From Kribbella sandramycini (lineage in GTDB: Bacteria; Actinomycetota; Actinomycetes; Propionibacteriales; Kribbellaceae): a DNA stretch of 64,000 nt. The position numbers and the translations under genes are program-made. Shown here piece after piece: positions 7,892 to 17,294 of the stretch. The stretch is taken from the NCBI RefSeq assembly GCF_013131805.1, contig NZ_JABJRC010000009.1:310001-374000 (forward strand), written 5' to 3'. How positions within the stretch are numbered: position 1 is the first letter of the stretch; each line of letters opens with the position of its first letter. The notes beneath the pieces were generated by a model. That model worked only from the letters and a program-made list of their open reading frames with translations, did no database searches and had not been told where the DNA came from.

Positions 7892-8757
7892 GGCGCCGGC
7901 GGGAGCTCGCGCTGCTCGGGTTCACCCTGCCGGCGCTCGGCTGGTTCCTGGTCTTCACGGTCGGCCCGCTGGTCAGCCTGTTCTACTACTCGATGACCGC
8001 CTGGCGCGGCCTGATCGCGCCGCGCACCTTTGTCGGCGGCGACAACTTCCGCCGGCTCGCCGAGGACCCGGTCTTCCACCACGCGATCCGCAATTCCCTG
8101 CTCCAGTTGGTGATCACGCTGCCGATCGTGATCGTCGGCGCGTTCATGATCGCGTACTACCTGTCGCTGCGGCCGCGTGGGCACCGGATCGTCCGGGCCG
8201 TCCTGTTCACCCCGGTGCTGCTGTCCGCGCCCGCGCTCGGCATGGTCTTCCTCGGGGTGTTCGCGCCGTCCGGCCTCGTCAACGGCTTCCTCGACGGCCT
8301 CGGCCGGTCGGCCCAGGCGCGGCCGTGGCTGGCCGAGGGGACGACGGCCGGGATCGCGATCCTGGTGGTGATCGTCTGGTCGTCGATGTCGGTCTCGGCC
8401 GCGATGCTCGCCTCGCGGATGAACGCCGTACCGGACGAGCTGTTCGAGGCGGCCGAGCTGGACGGTTGCGGGCATTGGCGGCAGCTCTGGCAGATCGCCT
8501 GGCCGATCTGCCGCGAGTTCGTCGGCGTCGTCACCATGCTGCAGTTCCTGTGGACGCTGTTCTCGTCCGCCGCCGTCGTCCTGCTGCTGACCCGCGGCGG
8601 CCCCGGGACGTCGACCGTCAATCTGTCGTTCCTGGTCTACGACTACGCGTTCAACCAGTCGAAGGTCGGCTACTCACAGGCCATCGCCGTCCTGCTGTTC
8701 GGCGTCGGCGTCCTTGGCCTGCTGGGCATCCGTCGACTCTTCCGGGCGGACTTCTGA
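7888..8757 (+). CDS. CUT1 ABC transporter permease 1 (MalF-like)
   Basis: 289 residues with six predicted membrane helices. GTG 7888 overlaps the stop of the binding protein. The cytoplasmic EAA loop that docks the ATPase is seen as DELFEAAELDGCGHWRQLW. The open frame extends upstream inside the previous gene but lacks membrane character there. Its stop shares a base with the start of permease 2 (TGATG). No ATPase gene is present in the cluster, so a shared MsiK-type ATPase encoded elsewhere is expected, as known for several actinobacterial CUT1 systems. Confidence 0.9.
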   Translation: MRRRRELALLGFTLPALGWFLVFTVGPLVSLFYYSMTAWRGLIAPRTFVGGDNFRRLAEDPVFHHAIRNSLLQLVITLPIVIVGAFMIAYYLSLRPRGHRIVRAVLFTPVLLSAPALGMVFLGVFAPSGLVNGFLDGLGRSAQARPWLAEGTTAGIAILVVIVWSSMSVSAAMLASRMNAVPDELFEAAELDGCGHWRQLWQIAWPICREFVGVVTMLQFLWTLFSSAAVVLLLTRGGPGTSTVNLSFLVYDYAFNQSKVGYSQAIAVLLFGVGVLGLLGIRRLFRADF

Positions 8758-9599
8758 TGAGCCGCGCGATGCGAGGCGCCGGGCCGCTCCGGCTGGTCGC
8801 CCATCTCGGTGTCTGGGTCTACGTCCTGCTCCTGCTGGTCCCGCTCTACTACCTCGCGATCTCGTCGGTGAAGTCGAACACCGCCATCCTGGACTCGCCG
8901 TTCAACCCGTTCCGCGGGCTGCAGTTCGACAACTTCGCCCGGGCCTGGGAGGGCGGCAGCCTCGGCCGCGGCCTGATCAACCAGGCCTACATCACGGTCG
9001 CCGCGAACATCCTGACCCTGGCGCTCGCCGTCCCGGCGGCGTTCGCGCTGGCCCGCACCCGCGGCCGCGTCGGGCGGATCATCGAACGGATCTTCGCGCT
9101 CGGCTTCCTGGTCCCCGGGTTCGCGGCGCTGGTCCCGACCGTCCTGCTGGCGATCCGGCTCGACCTGTTCCACACCCGGGAGTTCCTGATTCTGTTGCTG
9201 CCGGCAAGTGCCTTGCCGCTGTCCGTCGTCCTGCTCACCCAGGCGATGCGCACGGTGCCGGCCGAGTTGGAGGAGTCGGCGATCATCGACGGCGCCGGGC
9301 CGCTGCGGGTGCTGGTCTCGGTCTACGCGCCGCTGACCCTGCCGACGCTGACCGTCGTCCTGATCCTGAACTTCCTGTCCTTCTGGAACGAGTACTTCTT
9401 CGCGCTGGTGATCGCCGGCCCGGACCCCGCCGTCCGGACGGCGCAGGTCGCGCTGCCGCTGTTGTCGATGGCCAACGCCGCGCAGTACGGCGTCCTCGCC
9501 GCCGGCATCGTCATCACGCTGGTGCCCGTCTACCTGGTTTACGTTCTGTTCGCCGACAAGATGGAAGGGGCGGTGTTCTCCGGTGCGCTCAAGGGCTGA
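8757..9599 (+). CDS. CUT1 ABC transporter permease 2 (MalG-like)
   Basis: 280 residues, six predicted helices. Starts at ATG 8757 in a TGATG overlap. The start (VWVYVLLLLVPLYYLAISSV) and the EAA loop (AELEESAIIDGAGPLRVL) match the second permease of CUT1 importers; the C-terminus FADKMEGAVFSGALKG is also typical. It pairs with the preceding permease. Its last 17 nt overlap the GH9 gene. Confidence 0.9.
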   Translation: MSRAMRGAGPLRLVAHLGVWVYVLLLLVPLYYLAISSVKSNTAILDSPFNPFRGLQFDNFARAWEGGSLGRGLINQAYITVAANILTLALAVPAAFALARTRGRVGRIIERIFALGFLVPGFAALVPTVLLAIRLDLFHTREFLILLLPASALPLSVVLLTQAMRTVPAELEESAIIDGAGPLRVLVSVYAPLTLPTLTVVLILNFLSFWNEYFFALVIAGPDPAVRTAQVALPLLSMANAAQYGVLAAGIVITLVPVYLVYVLFADKMEGAVFSGALKG

Positions 9600-11247
9600 A
9601 GGAATCCTGGTCAGTCAGGTCGGGTACGGGATCGGCGCGGCCAACGCGGTGGTCGCGGTGTTCCCGGACGCCGAGGGCCCGGTCACGGCCGAGCTCGTCG
9701 GCGGGCCGGCCCTCGCGCCTGGCCCGGTACAGCGGGTGCCGGGCTGGACGACGGGGGCGTTCGTGCGGATCCCCTTGCCGTCAGAGCTTGCTGAGGGCAG
9801 CTATCAGGTCCGGGTCCGGGCCGTCGGCAAAGAGCTGATCTCGGAGCCGATCACGGTGGCGCCGTCCCGGTTGCAGCGGCAGACGCTGTCCGACGTCCTC
9901 AACTACTTCAAGGCGATGCGCTCCAGCGGCGAGATCGATCGCAAGGATCGCGCGGCGAAGCTCTGGGCGGACGACTCCGGCCGGACGGTCGACGCCCGCG
10001 GCGGCTGGCTCGACGCGAGTGGGGACACCAGCAAGTTCCTCTCCCATCTGACCTACACGTCGACGATGAGCCCGCAGCAGATCCCGCTCTGCGTCTGGGC
10101 GATGATCGCCGCCCGCGACGCGATCGCCGCGAACCATCCCGAGCTGGTCAAGGCGGTCTCGACGCGGCTGCGCGACGAGGCGCTGTTCGGCGCGGACTTC
10201 CTGGTCCGCTTCCGCTCCGCCGACGGCTACTTCTACACCGGGATCTTCGATGCCCTGACCAAGAATCTGGACGAGCGGTTTATCAACGCGCCGTTGCAGA
10301 ACAGCGTCCGGACGCCGCGTTATCAGGCCGGTTACCGGCAGGGCGGGGGGTTGGCGATCGCGGCCCTGGCCCGCGCGGCGACCCTCGACGACGACGGCGA
10401 CTTCCCGCGGACGAGGTACCTGAAGGTCGCCGAGCAGGCGTTCCACCATCTCGAGGCGCACAACCTGGAGTACCTGTTCGACGGCGAGGAGTCGGTACTC
10501 GACGACTACACCGCGCTACTCGCTGCCGCCGAGTTGGTTGCCGCTGGCATCGACAGTGCCGCTCCGGCGGCGGCGCGGCGGGCCGCTGCCCTGATCGACC
10601 GGTACGCCGACGGCCACTTCGTCGCCGATGCCAAGGGCCGCCCGTTCTTCCACGCCGCCGAGGCCGGTCTGCCCGTCCTCGCCCTGCTCCGGTACGCCGA
10701 AGCCTGCCCGGCGGACGCCGTCCGCGCCCGATCGACCGCCGTCCGCGCGATGCTCGACCTGCTGGACCGGACGCACGCCGTCCCGAACCCGTTCGGCTAT
10801 CCCCGGCAACTGGTGCAGCCGACGGACGACGAGGCGCACGCGGCCTTCTTCTTCCCCCATGCCAACGAGACCGGCTACTGGTGGCAGGGCGAGAACGCGA
10901 CCATCGCCTCGCTCTCGGCCGCCGCCAGCGCCTGCGCCGCGCTCGATGAACTCGATCCCGCGGATCGGGCCCGGCTGAAGACCTTTGCCGCCGATCAGCT
11001 GCACTGGATCCTCGGCCGGAACCCGTTCGACAGCTCGATGCTGCAGGGTCGCGGCCGGAACAACCCGGAGTACTCGGCCGACTTCCCGAACGTCCCGGGC
11101 GGGATCGCGAACGGGATCACCTCCGGCTGGACCGACGAGAACGACGTCGCCCTGCTGCCCGCCGACGCGCCGCCGGGCGAGGTCTGGCGCTGGGCCGAGC
11201 AGTGGATTCCGCACACCGGTTGGTTCCTGCTCGCTGTCGCCCACTGA
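9583..11247 (+). CDS. glycoside hydrolase family 9-type protein, candidate exo-glucosaminidase
   Basis: 554 residues from GTG 9583, inside the end of the permease gene. No signal peptide, so a cytoplasmic enzyme. Residues 1-90 look like the Ig-like N-terminal domain of GH9 enzymes (ILVSQVGYG); the remainder is an (alpha/alpha)6 catalytic domain with GGWLDASGDTSKF near residue 140 in place of the GGWYDAGDY motif (catalytic Asp), HWILGRNPFDSSMLQGRG and a C-terminal acidic DENDVAL segment. Cytoplasmic GH9 enzymes next to BadF-type kinases occur in the Vibrio chitin system, where the GH9 removes glucosamine from imported chitosan oligomers. That role is inferred here; a cellodextrinase is the alternative. 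Confidence 0.8.
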   Translation: MRSRAEGILVSQVGYGIGAANAVVAVFPDAEGPVTAELVGGPALAPGPVQRVPGWTTGAFVRIPLPSELAEGSYQVRVRAVGKELISEPITVAPSRLQRQTLSDVLNYFKAMRSSGEIDRKDRAAKLWADDSGRTVDARGGWLDASGDTSKFLSHLTYTSTMSPQQIPLCVWAMIAARDAIAANHPELVKAVSTRLRDEALFGADFLVRFRSADGYFYTGIFDALTKNLDERFINAPLQNSVRTPRYQAGYRQGGGLAIAALARAATLDDDGDFPRTRYLKVAEQAFHHLEAHNLEYLFDGEESVLDDYTALLAAAELVAAGIDSAAPAAARRAAALIDRYADGHFVADAKGRPFFHAAEAGLPVLALLRYAEACPADAVRARSTAVRAMLDLLDRTHAVPNPFGYPRQLVQPTDDEAHAAFFFPHANETGYWWQGENATIASLSAAASACAALDELDPADRARLKTFAADQLHWILGRNPFDSSMLQGRGRNNPEYSADFPNVPGGIANGITSGWTDENDVALLPADAPPGEVWRWAEQWIPHTGWFLLAVAH

Positions 11248-11262
11248 CTTTCAAGGAGACCC

Positions 11263-12291
11263 ATGTCCCGCCTCACCTTCCTGGCCGGCCGCGACGCGCA
11301 ACCTGCCGCGCTGGCCCGGATCGCCGCCCATGTCACCCGGCAGCTCGACACCTGGTCCGCCGCGGGCGTCCTCACCGGGCGCCCGCTGTTCACCGGGATC
11401 GGCGCCTCGTTCGCCGCGCTTGCCGTACCGGTCGCGACATTACGAGCGGCCGGTGTCGCGTCGCAGCGCGTGCGCGCCGACGAGCTGGGCGATCACCCTG
11501 GCGGTTTCGACCCCGGCTTCGTAGTCGGGGTATCGCAGAGCGGCCGCAGCGCGGAGACGCTGGCCGCATTCGAGGGCCTCACCGGCGTTCCGCGCGTCGC
11601 GCTCGTGAACGTCGCGCCCGCACCGCTCACCGAGGTCGCCGAGTACGCGCTCGACCTCGGGTCCGAACCCGACTCGTACGCTTCCACCGTCGGCTTCACC
11701 GGCACGATCGTCGCCCTCGATCTCCTCGTCGGCACCAAGCCGGTGTGGACCAGGATCGACGACCTGGTTCGCCAGGTCCGGGCGGACGCCGTCCACGTCG
11801 TCGACAGCATCCGCAGTCAGGCCGCCGGCGTGACCAGCGCGGACGTCGTCGCGGCGGGCGCCTCCCGAGCCTCGGCCGAGGAGACCGCGTTGTTGCTGCG
11901 CGAAGTCCCGCGCATCCCCGCCACGGCGTCGCCGACCCGGACCTACCTGCACGGCGAGATGGAGTCGGCCGGCTCGACCCTGCACGTGATCTTCGGCGAC
12001 GGCCGCGAGCACGTCCTCGCGCGGACGCTCTCGGCGGCCGGTCACCACACCCTGCTGGTCACCGCCGACCCGATCGAACCCGCCGCGCACCTCGCGGTCG
12101 TGCCGCTGCCGTCGGTCGCGCCCGCCGTTCGCGTCGTCCTGGAGACAGTCGTCGCCCAGGAGCTCGTCGCCGCGCTCGCCGACGAACGCGGCGTCCCGGC
12201 CGAGGCGTTCGTCTTCGCCAACGACGACACCAAACGCGGCGGCGTCGACCCGGCCGACTTCAGCCTCGCCTCTCCGGGAGAGCTCAGATGA
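11263..12291 (+). CDS. SIS-domain sugar isomerase/deaminase-like protein
   Basis: 342 residues, ATG 11263 behind AAGGAGA. Two SIS (sugar isomerase) lobes: the first has GIGASFAALAV and the phosphosugar-binding motif GVSQSGRSAET; the second has YLHGEMESAG like the isomerase half of GlmS. It lacks the glutamine amidotransferase domain of GlmS, so it resembles AgaS/NagB-II-type deaminases that convert amino-sugar 6-phosphate to fructose 6-phosphate and ammonia. The stop overlaps the kinase start (ATGA). Position between a GH9 hydrolase and a sugar kinase fits amino-sugar catabolism. Confidence 0.82.
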   Translation: MSRLTFLAGRDAQPAALARIAAHVTRQLDTWSAAGVLTGRPLFTGIGASFAALAVPVATLRAAGVASQRVRADELGDHPGGFDPGFVVGVSQSGRSAETLAAFEGLTGVPRVALVNVAPAPLTEVAEYALDLGSEPDSYASTVGFTGTIVALDLLVGTKPVWTRIDDLVRQVRADAVHVVDSIRSQAAGVTSADVVAAGASRASAEETALLLREVPRIPATASPTRTYLHGEMESAGSTLHVIFGDGREHVLARTLSAAGHHTLLVTADPIEPAAHLAVVPLPSVAPAVRVVLETVVAQELVAALADERGVPAEAFVFANDDTKRGGVDPADFSLASPGELR

Positions 12292-13175
12292 CCCTGGCAG
12301 CACTCGACATCGGCGGCACCAAGACCCACCTCCGCCTCCTCACCCCCGACGGCACGACCATCGAGGACCGCATCGTCGCGTCGACCGGCTGGTCCGCCAC
12401 ACCGATCGCCGAAGCCGCCGAGTGGATCGTCGATCTCCTCGCCGGCGCCGAGCTCACCGCCCTGGCCGCCGGCGCCCAGGGCTGCGAAGAACGGGCCCAC
12501 TGCAACGACCTCGCCGCCGAACTGCGCCGCCGCCTCGCCATCCCCGTCCAGGTCGTCAACGACGCCGAACTCCTGCTCCCCGCCGCCGGTCTCGACCGCG
12601 GCATCGCCGTCATCGTCGGCACCGGCGCGATCGCCATCGCCGACGACGGCGCCGGTAACCTCACCCGGGCCGGCGGCTGGGGCTGGGTCCTCTCGGACGA
12701 CGGCAGCGCGTCCGCCCTCGTCCGCGAAGCCGCCCGCGCCGTCCTCCAGCGCGCCGACCGCGGCCAAACCTTGGATCCCCTCGGTCACCTGCTCCTCGCC
12801 TCCGTAGGCGTCACCACCATCGCCGACCTCGCCCTCACCCTCAGCTGGGGCGGCGCCCCCGAAACCTGGGGCCGCCACTCCCCAGCCGTCATCGAAGCCG
12901 CCCGCCAAGGCTCCACCGACGCCCGCCAAGTCCTCGCCGCCGGCGCCCAAGCCATCGCCGACCTCCTCCGCACCCTCCAATCCCGCAACATCCCCCTCAC
13001 CGACGTCGTCTTCGCCGGCGGCCTCGTCACCAACGTCCCCACCTACTGGCAGGCCATCCGCGCCCAACTCCCACCCGAAGCCACCCCCTCCCTCCTCACC
13101 ACCCCACCCGTAACCGGCGCCGCCACCCTCGCCCGCCGCCTGGGTGGCACTGGTCACAGTGACGATTCGCTGTGA
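12288..13175 (+). CDS. BadF/BadG-type sugar kinase (GlcNAc/GlcN kinase-like)
   Basis: 295 residues from ATG 12288 (ATGA overlap with the SIS gene). ASKHA-fold kinase: phosphate-1 loop LDIGGTKTHLRLLTPDG at the N-terminus, GTGAIAIADDGAG in the middle, and GGWGWVLSDDGSASA typical of N-acetylglucosamine kinases and of glucosamine kinase GspK. It would phosphorylate the monosaccharide released by the GH9 enzyme and feed the SIS-domain deaminase. Codon use is strikingly C-ending over the entire gene. Last gene of the operon. Confidence 0.85.
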   Translation: MTLAALDIGGTKTHLRLLTPDGTTIEDRIVASTGWSATPIAEAAEWIVDLLAGAELTALAAGAQGCEERAHCNDLAAELRRRLAIPVQVVNDAELLLPAAGLDRGIAVIVGTGAIAIADDGAGNLTRAGGWGWVLSDDGSASALVREAARAVLQRADRGQTLDPLGHLLLASVGVTTIADLALTLSWGGAPETWGRHSPAVIEAARQGSTDARQVLAAGAQAIADLLRTLQSRNIPLTDVVFAGGLVTNVPTYWQAIRAQLPPEATPSLLTTPPVTGAATLARRLGGTGHSDDSL

Positions 13176-13254
13176 GTGGGGTCTTAACGGTGTCGCTGCT
13201 TCGGATTCGGGGTGGCGGGCACAGGTTGGACGTCGATGAAGAGGAGAGGACGTT

Positions 13255-13449
13255 ATGGGTATCGCGGACAAGGCCAAGAACGCTGCCGAGGAACTGGCGG
13301 GGAAGGCCAAGGAGGCCATCGGGGATCTGACCGGGAACAAGGATCTGAAGGCCGAGGGACAGGCGGATCAGACCGAGGCCGGGCTGAAGAACGCGGGCGA
13401 GAACGTGAAGGACGCCGCGCAGAACGTGAAGGACGCGTTCAAGAAGTAA
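13255..13449 (+). CDS. CsbD-like stress protein
   Basis: 64 residues, ATG 13255 behind GAGGAGAGG. Highly charged, Ala/Lys/Asp/Glu-rich helical repeats (ADKAKNAAEELAGKAKEAIG, DLKAEGQADQTEAGLKN, ENVKDAAQNVKDAFKK) of the CsbD family. Such small hydrophilic proteins are typically induced by general stress; biochemical role unknown. Stands alone between the sugar operon and the TIGR03083 gene. Confidence 0.9.
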   Translation: MGIADKAKNAAEELAGKAKEAIGDLTGNKDLKAEGQADQTEAGLKNAGENVKDAAQNVKDAFKK

Positions 13450-13521
13450 CGGCGGGAATAAGTCGGGGTGCGGCGCGGCTCACTGTGAGGACGGATCAAC
13501 TCGCGTTCCTGGAGGCACAGT

Positions 13522-14310
13522 TTGAGCACCGCCGATGGCGTTATCGCCGCACTCCGCACCGGCTACGACCGGCTGGCGGATTTCGTGAAGGGGTACGACG
13601 ACGCCGCGCTGGCAGGCCCGTCGGCGGCGACCGAGTGGGATGTCGCGCAGGTGCTGAGTCACCTGGGTAGTGGCGCCGAGATCATGCTGCACACCTTGCA
13701 GCGGGCTCTTGACGAGAAGCCGGGTGCCGCCGGAGGTGATTTCTACCAGAGTGTCTGGGCGCGCTGGGACGCGTCGTCGCGCCGTGAGCAGGCCACCGGG
13801 TTCGTGGAGTGGAACGAGAAGCTGATTGCGCTGTTCGAATCGCTGGATGCCGAACAGCGCGCCGCGCTCCGGGTCGATTTGGGGTTTCTCCCGGCGCCGG
13901 TCGACGTCGCCACCTTCGGCCGGATGCGCCTCAGCGAACTGACTCACCATTCGTGGGACGTCCGCAGCGCCGCCGACCCCACGGCGACACTCGACCTGGA
14001 GGCCGTCGCGGAGCTGGTCCAGACCGAGGGTGACCTCAGCCGGATCGCGAAGCCGACGGCCCTCGACGGTCAGACCGCCGTCCTCAATGTCTCCACCACC
14101 GAACCGGCCAAGGAGTTCGCGCTCCGCCTGGCCGATCCGGTTGGCATCGAGGCATCGACCGACCAGCCCGACGGCACGCTGACCTTGCCTGCCGAGGCCT
14201 GGCTGCGCCTGAGTGCGGGCCGCCTCGGCCCCGACCGGACGCCGGAAGGTGTCGAGCTGACCGGTCCGTTCACCCTGGACACCCTCCGCAGCGTCTTCGC
14301 AGGGTACTGA
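13522..14310 (+). CDS. TIGR03083 family (maleylpyruvate isomerase-type, mycothiol-dependent) protein
   Basis: 262 residues, TTG start at 13522 behind GGAGG (13511). The N-terminal four-helix DinB-like metal-binding fold is recognisable (SAATEWDVAQVLSHLGSGAE, LTHHSWDVRSA supply His ligands), followed by a C-terminal alpha/beta domain (about 175-262). Family members include mycothiol-dependent isomerases and other thiol S-transferases; the particular substrate cannot be read from sequence. Its stop lies immediately next to the stop of the convergent oxidoreductase gene. Confidence 0.83.
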   Translation: MSTADGVIAALRTGYDRLADFVKGYDDAALAGPSAATEWDVAQVLSHLGSGAEIMLHTLQRALDEKPGAAGGDFYQSVWARWDASSRREQATGFVEWNEKLIALFESLDAEQRAALRVDLGFLPAPVDVATFGRMRLSELTHHSWDVRSAADPTATLDLEAVAELVQTEGDLSRIAKPTALDGQTAVLNVSTTEPAKEFALRLADPVGIEASTDQPDGTLTLPAEAWLRLSAGRLGPDRTPEGVELTGPFTLDTLRSVFAGY

Positions 14311-15840
14311 TCACTCGACCATGAAGATCGTGTTGTGCAGGCCGGACGAGCCGTTCGGGCGGGGCGGCGCCTCGGTCGCGGTCTGAACGTTGCCCTCGGC
14401 ATCTGTCGCGCGGACGGTGAGGCGGTGGTTGCCGGGGGTGGCGTTCCAGCGGAAGGTCCATTGGCGCCAGGTGTCGATGGAGTCCTCGGTGGCGAGCTTG
14501 GCGGGTTGCCACGGGCCGTCGTCGAGTTGGACCTCGACCGAGCGGATGCCGCGGCGTTGCGCCCAGGCGACGCCCGCGGCGACTGCCGGGCCGGCTTTGA
14601 GGGTGGCGAAGCCCTTGGGGACGTCGATCCGGGACGAGGTCTTGATCGGCGCCTGTTCGGACCAGTTGCGGTCGGTCCAGTAGGCGCTGAAGTCGGCGAA
14701 GCGGGTGACTTCGAAGTCGACGATCCACTTGGTGGCCGAGACGTAGCCGTACAGGCCGGGGACGACCATCCGGACCGGGAAGCCGTGGTCGAAGGGGAGT
14801 GGCTCGCCGTTCATGGCGACGGCGAAGATCGCGTCGCGGCCGTCGGTGAGCGCGCTCAGCGGGGTGCCGATGGTCAGACCGTCGATGCTGGTCGACTTGA
14901 CCGCGTCGGCCCCGGAGCGGACGCCGGCCTCGGCGAGGACGTCGGCGATCGGTACGCCGATCCAGCGCGCGTTCCCGACGTACGGGCCGCCGACCTCGTT
15001 CGAGACGCAGGTCAGCGTGATGTCGCGTTCGATCAGGCGCCGGTCGACGAGATCGGCCAGTGACAGCCGCATTTCCTTGTCGACCATGCCGTGGATCCGC
15101 AGCTCCCAGTCGTTCGGATCGATCTGCGGTACTTCGAGCAGCGTGTCCACCCGGTAGAACTTGGCGTTCGGCGTCACGAACCGGCTGACGCCCGGTACGT
15201 CGGCCTGGACGCCGGCCGGCATCGGCGGCGCCGCCTCGGTCGGCCGCGGCACCTTGAACCGCGCTCGCAGCGCTTCACCCGGCTTCACCGACAACACCTT
15301 GGTCGCGGCGAAGCTCGCCGCGCCGGCCACCGCCAGCGCGGAGACCGTCACCAGGAACTGGCGTCGGTCGAACCCGTCCGGCTGCTCGGCCGCGACGGCC
15401 TTCGGCCGCCGAACGACCAACCACATCGCCACCACGGCCACGACCAGCGTCACCACCGAGGGCAGCAGTCGCTCGACCACCCCGGACGCCGCCGATCGGC
15501 TGAACACCGCGAACGTCAGGCCGACCAGCCCGAGCCCGCCGGCCAGCCCAACAGCCAACCGCGGCGACCGCCGTCCGACCACGCCTGCCACCGCCGCGAC
15601 GATCGCCAGCGTCACGCAGATCCCGAAGCGCAGCAACGGCCGGTCCGCCGTCCCCAGCTCCCGAACGGCCCAGTCCTTCACCGGCCCGGGCGCCCAGTCG
15701 ATGACCTGGACGCCGACCGCATCGACCGGCCAGGGGCCGCCGGTCAGATCCGCGACCAGGTAGCCGATTGCCAGCGCACTCCCCGCGGCGACCACCCCGC
15801 CGAAGGCCGCCGCGAACCGTCGTACCGCCGTTTCGCTCAT
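14311..15840 (-). CDS. membrane-bound molybdopterin-dependent oxidoreductase (sulfite oxidase family)
   Basis: 509 residues. The first ~140 residues contain four to five hydrophobic helices, then DRRQFLVTVSALAVAGAASF, a second membrane or Tat-like segment. Residues about 210-400 form the oxidoreductase molybdopterin-binding domain; TLTCVSNEVGG holds the Mo-ligating Cys, and FPVRMVVPGLYGY is conserved in the family. The C-terminal ~100 residues resemble the Mo-co dimerisation Ig-like domain (EVQLDDGPWQPA). The active domain should face outside. Electron acceptor and substrate unknown. ATG 15840 follows the MFS gene after 18 nt, so both are probably one transcript. Confidence 0.88.
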   Translation of the reverse strand: MSETAVRRFAAAFGGVVAAGSALAIGYLVADLTGGPWPVDAVGVQVIDWAPGPVKDWAVRELGTADRPLLRFGICVTLAIVAAVAGVVGRRSPRLAVGLAGGLGLVGLTFAVFSRSAASGVVERLLPSVVTLVVAVVAMWLVVRRPKAVAAEQPDGFDRRQFLVTVSALAVAGAASFAATKVLSVKPGEALRARFKVPRPTEAAPPMPAGVQADVPGVSRFVTPNAKFYRVDTLLEVPQIDPNDWELRIHGMVDKEMRLSLADLVDRRLIERDITLTCVSNEVGGPYVGNARWIGVPIADVLAEAGVRSGADAVKSTSIDGLTIGTPLSALTDGRDAIFAVAMNGEPLPFDHGFPVRMVVPGLYGYVSATKWIVDFEVTRFADFSAYWTDRNWSEQAPIKTSSRIDVPKGFATLKAGPAVAAGVAWAQRRGIRSVEVQLDDGPWQPAKLATEDSIDTWRQWTFRWNATPGNHRLTVRATDAEGNVQTATEAPPRPNGSSGLHNTIFMVE

Positions 15841-15858
15841 GCGTACTCTTCGGTGCCA

Positions 15859-17280
15859 TCAGTCGGCCGGATGGGTTTCCCGCCGGGTGAAGGCCCAGGT
15901 GACGAGCGCTGCGGCCGTGACGGTGAGAACGGTCGCGGCCAGGGTGGTCGCCGTCTCGAACTGGGCGGTCTGCTGTGCGGTCCAGTTCGAGACGGCGATA
16001 CTGCCGGTGAAGAGCGCGGCCAAGATCGTGCCGCTGACGGCGATACCGACCCCGGTGGTGACCTGGGAGGCGGTGTCGACCAGGGCCGCGCCGATCGTGG
16101 AGCGGTTCGCGGGCAATCCACGCAGAACATTCGTCCCGGCCACGACGCCGACCACGCGCATCCCCGCGGAGACCAGGACCAGTGCGAGCGCGATCCAGCC
16201 GTAGCCGAGCCGACCGAGCCCGGCGTACACGGCCAGCCCGAGCACGACCATGGCCGAGCTCATCCAGGCCGAGTTCTCCAGACCGACGCGCTGGACGAAC
16301 GGCGTGACGAGCGCGCCGCCCGCGATCAGGACGACGACCTGCGGCAGCAGTCCGATCGCGGTCAGCGCGGGCGACCAGCCCCAGTCGAGCTGGAGCTGCA
16401 ACGTGACCAGGTAGCCGAGGCCGGCGGTTGCGAGGCCCGCCGCGGCCTTGTAGGCCAAGCCGCTCGACACCAGTGGCCGTGCGATCAGCTTCAGGTCGAG
16501 CAGCGGGTACCGCGCAGTGCGCTCCCGGACGATGAACAGCACGATCGCCACCACGACCGCGGCGGTGGCCGCCCACGGCTGCCAGGCGCGGGCGCCCTGT
16601 TCGACGAAGAACGTCGGCGCGACGAGCGCGAGCGCGATCGTCGCCGTGCCGAGCACGGCGCCGGCCACGTCGACCGGATCCCGGTGCAGCTCGGCCGGGT
16701 CATCGGCGGCGATCCCGGTCCGGATGCCGATGAACGCGAGGATCGCGATCGGCACGTTGACCAGCAGCAGCACCTGCCAGGGCGCGAACGCCAGCACGAA
16801 CCCGCCGGCCGTCGGGCCGATCGCGAGCCCGACCAGGCCGACGGTCGAGATCAGGTTGAAGGCGCGGACCCGGAGCCCGTCGTCCCGGAAGAGCCGGAAG
16901 GCCAGCGCCATCGAGCCGGGAGTCGTCATCGCGGCGGCGACGCCCATCGCGATCCGTACGGCGATCAGCTGCTCCGCGGTCGTCACGAAGGCTGTCGCCA
17001 GGCTCGCGACCGCGAGCAGGACCAGCCCGACCAGCATCATCCGCCGCCGGCCGGAGCGGTCGGCGAGGGCGCCCAGGAGCAGCATCAGCCCGCCGAAGAC
17101 CACGCCGTACGCCCCGGTCACCCACTGCAGCTGGGTCGTCGACGCGCGCAGTTCGCGGCCGATCGTGGGCAGCGCGACATTCAGGATCGAGTTGTCGAGC
17201 ATCTCGAACAAGAAGACGGCCGACAGGCCCGCCAGCGCGATCCAGGCATCCCGCAGCCGGGGAGAATGTGCGATGATCAT
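15859..17280 (-). CDS. MFS drug exporter, DHA2-type
   Basis: 473 residues with about 14 predicted helices. Motif A appears as GALADRSGRRRMMLVG, motif C-like GPTAGGFVLAF, and the N-terminal helix has the DHA2 pattern FLFEMLDNSILNVALPTIG. Proton-driven export of drugs or related compounds is the family role. Divergent from a TetR gene with a perfect palindrome in the 52-nt gap, so the exporter is probably induced when a drug releases that repressor. Confidence 0.9.
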   Translation of the reverse strand: MIIAHSPRLRDAWIALAGLSAVFLFEMLDNSILNVALPTIGRELRASTTQLQWVTGAYGVVFGGLMLLLGALADRSGRRRMMLVGLVLLAVASLATAFVTTAEQLIAVRIAMGVAAAMTTPGSMALAFRLFRDDGLRVRAFNLISTVGLVGLAIGPTAGGFVLAFAPWQVLLLVNVPIAILAFIGIRTGIAADDPAELHRDPVDVAGAVLGTATIALALVAPTFFVEQGARAWQPWAATAAVVVAIVLFIVRERTARYPLLDLKLIARPLVSSGLAYKAAAGLATAGLGYLVTLQLQLDWGWSPALTAIGLLPQVVVLIAGGALVTPFVQRVGLENSAWMSSAMVVLGLAVYAGLGRLGYGWIALALVLVSAGMRVVGVVAGTNVLRGLPANRSTIGAALVDTASQVTTGVGIAVSGTILAALFTGSIAVSNWTAQQTAQFETATTLAATVLTVTAAALVTWAFTRRETHPAD

Positions 17281-17294
17281 GTCTCTAAGTTAAC

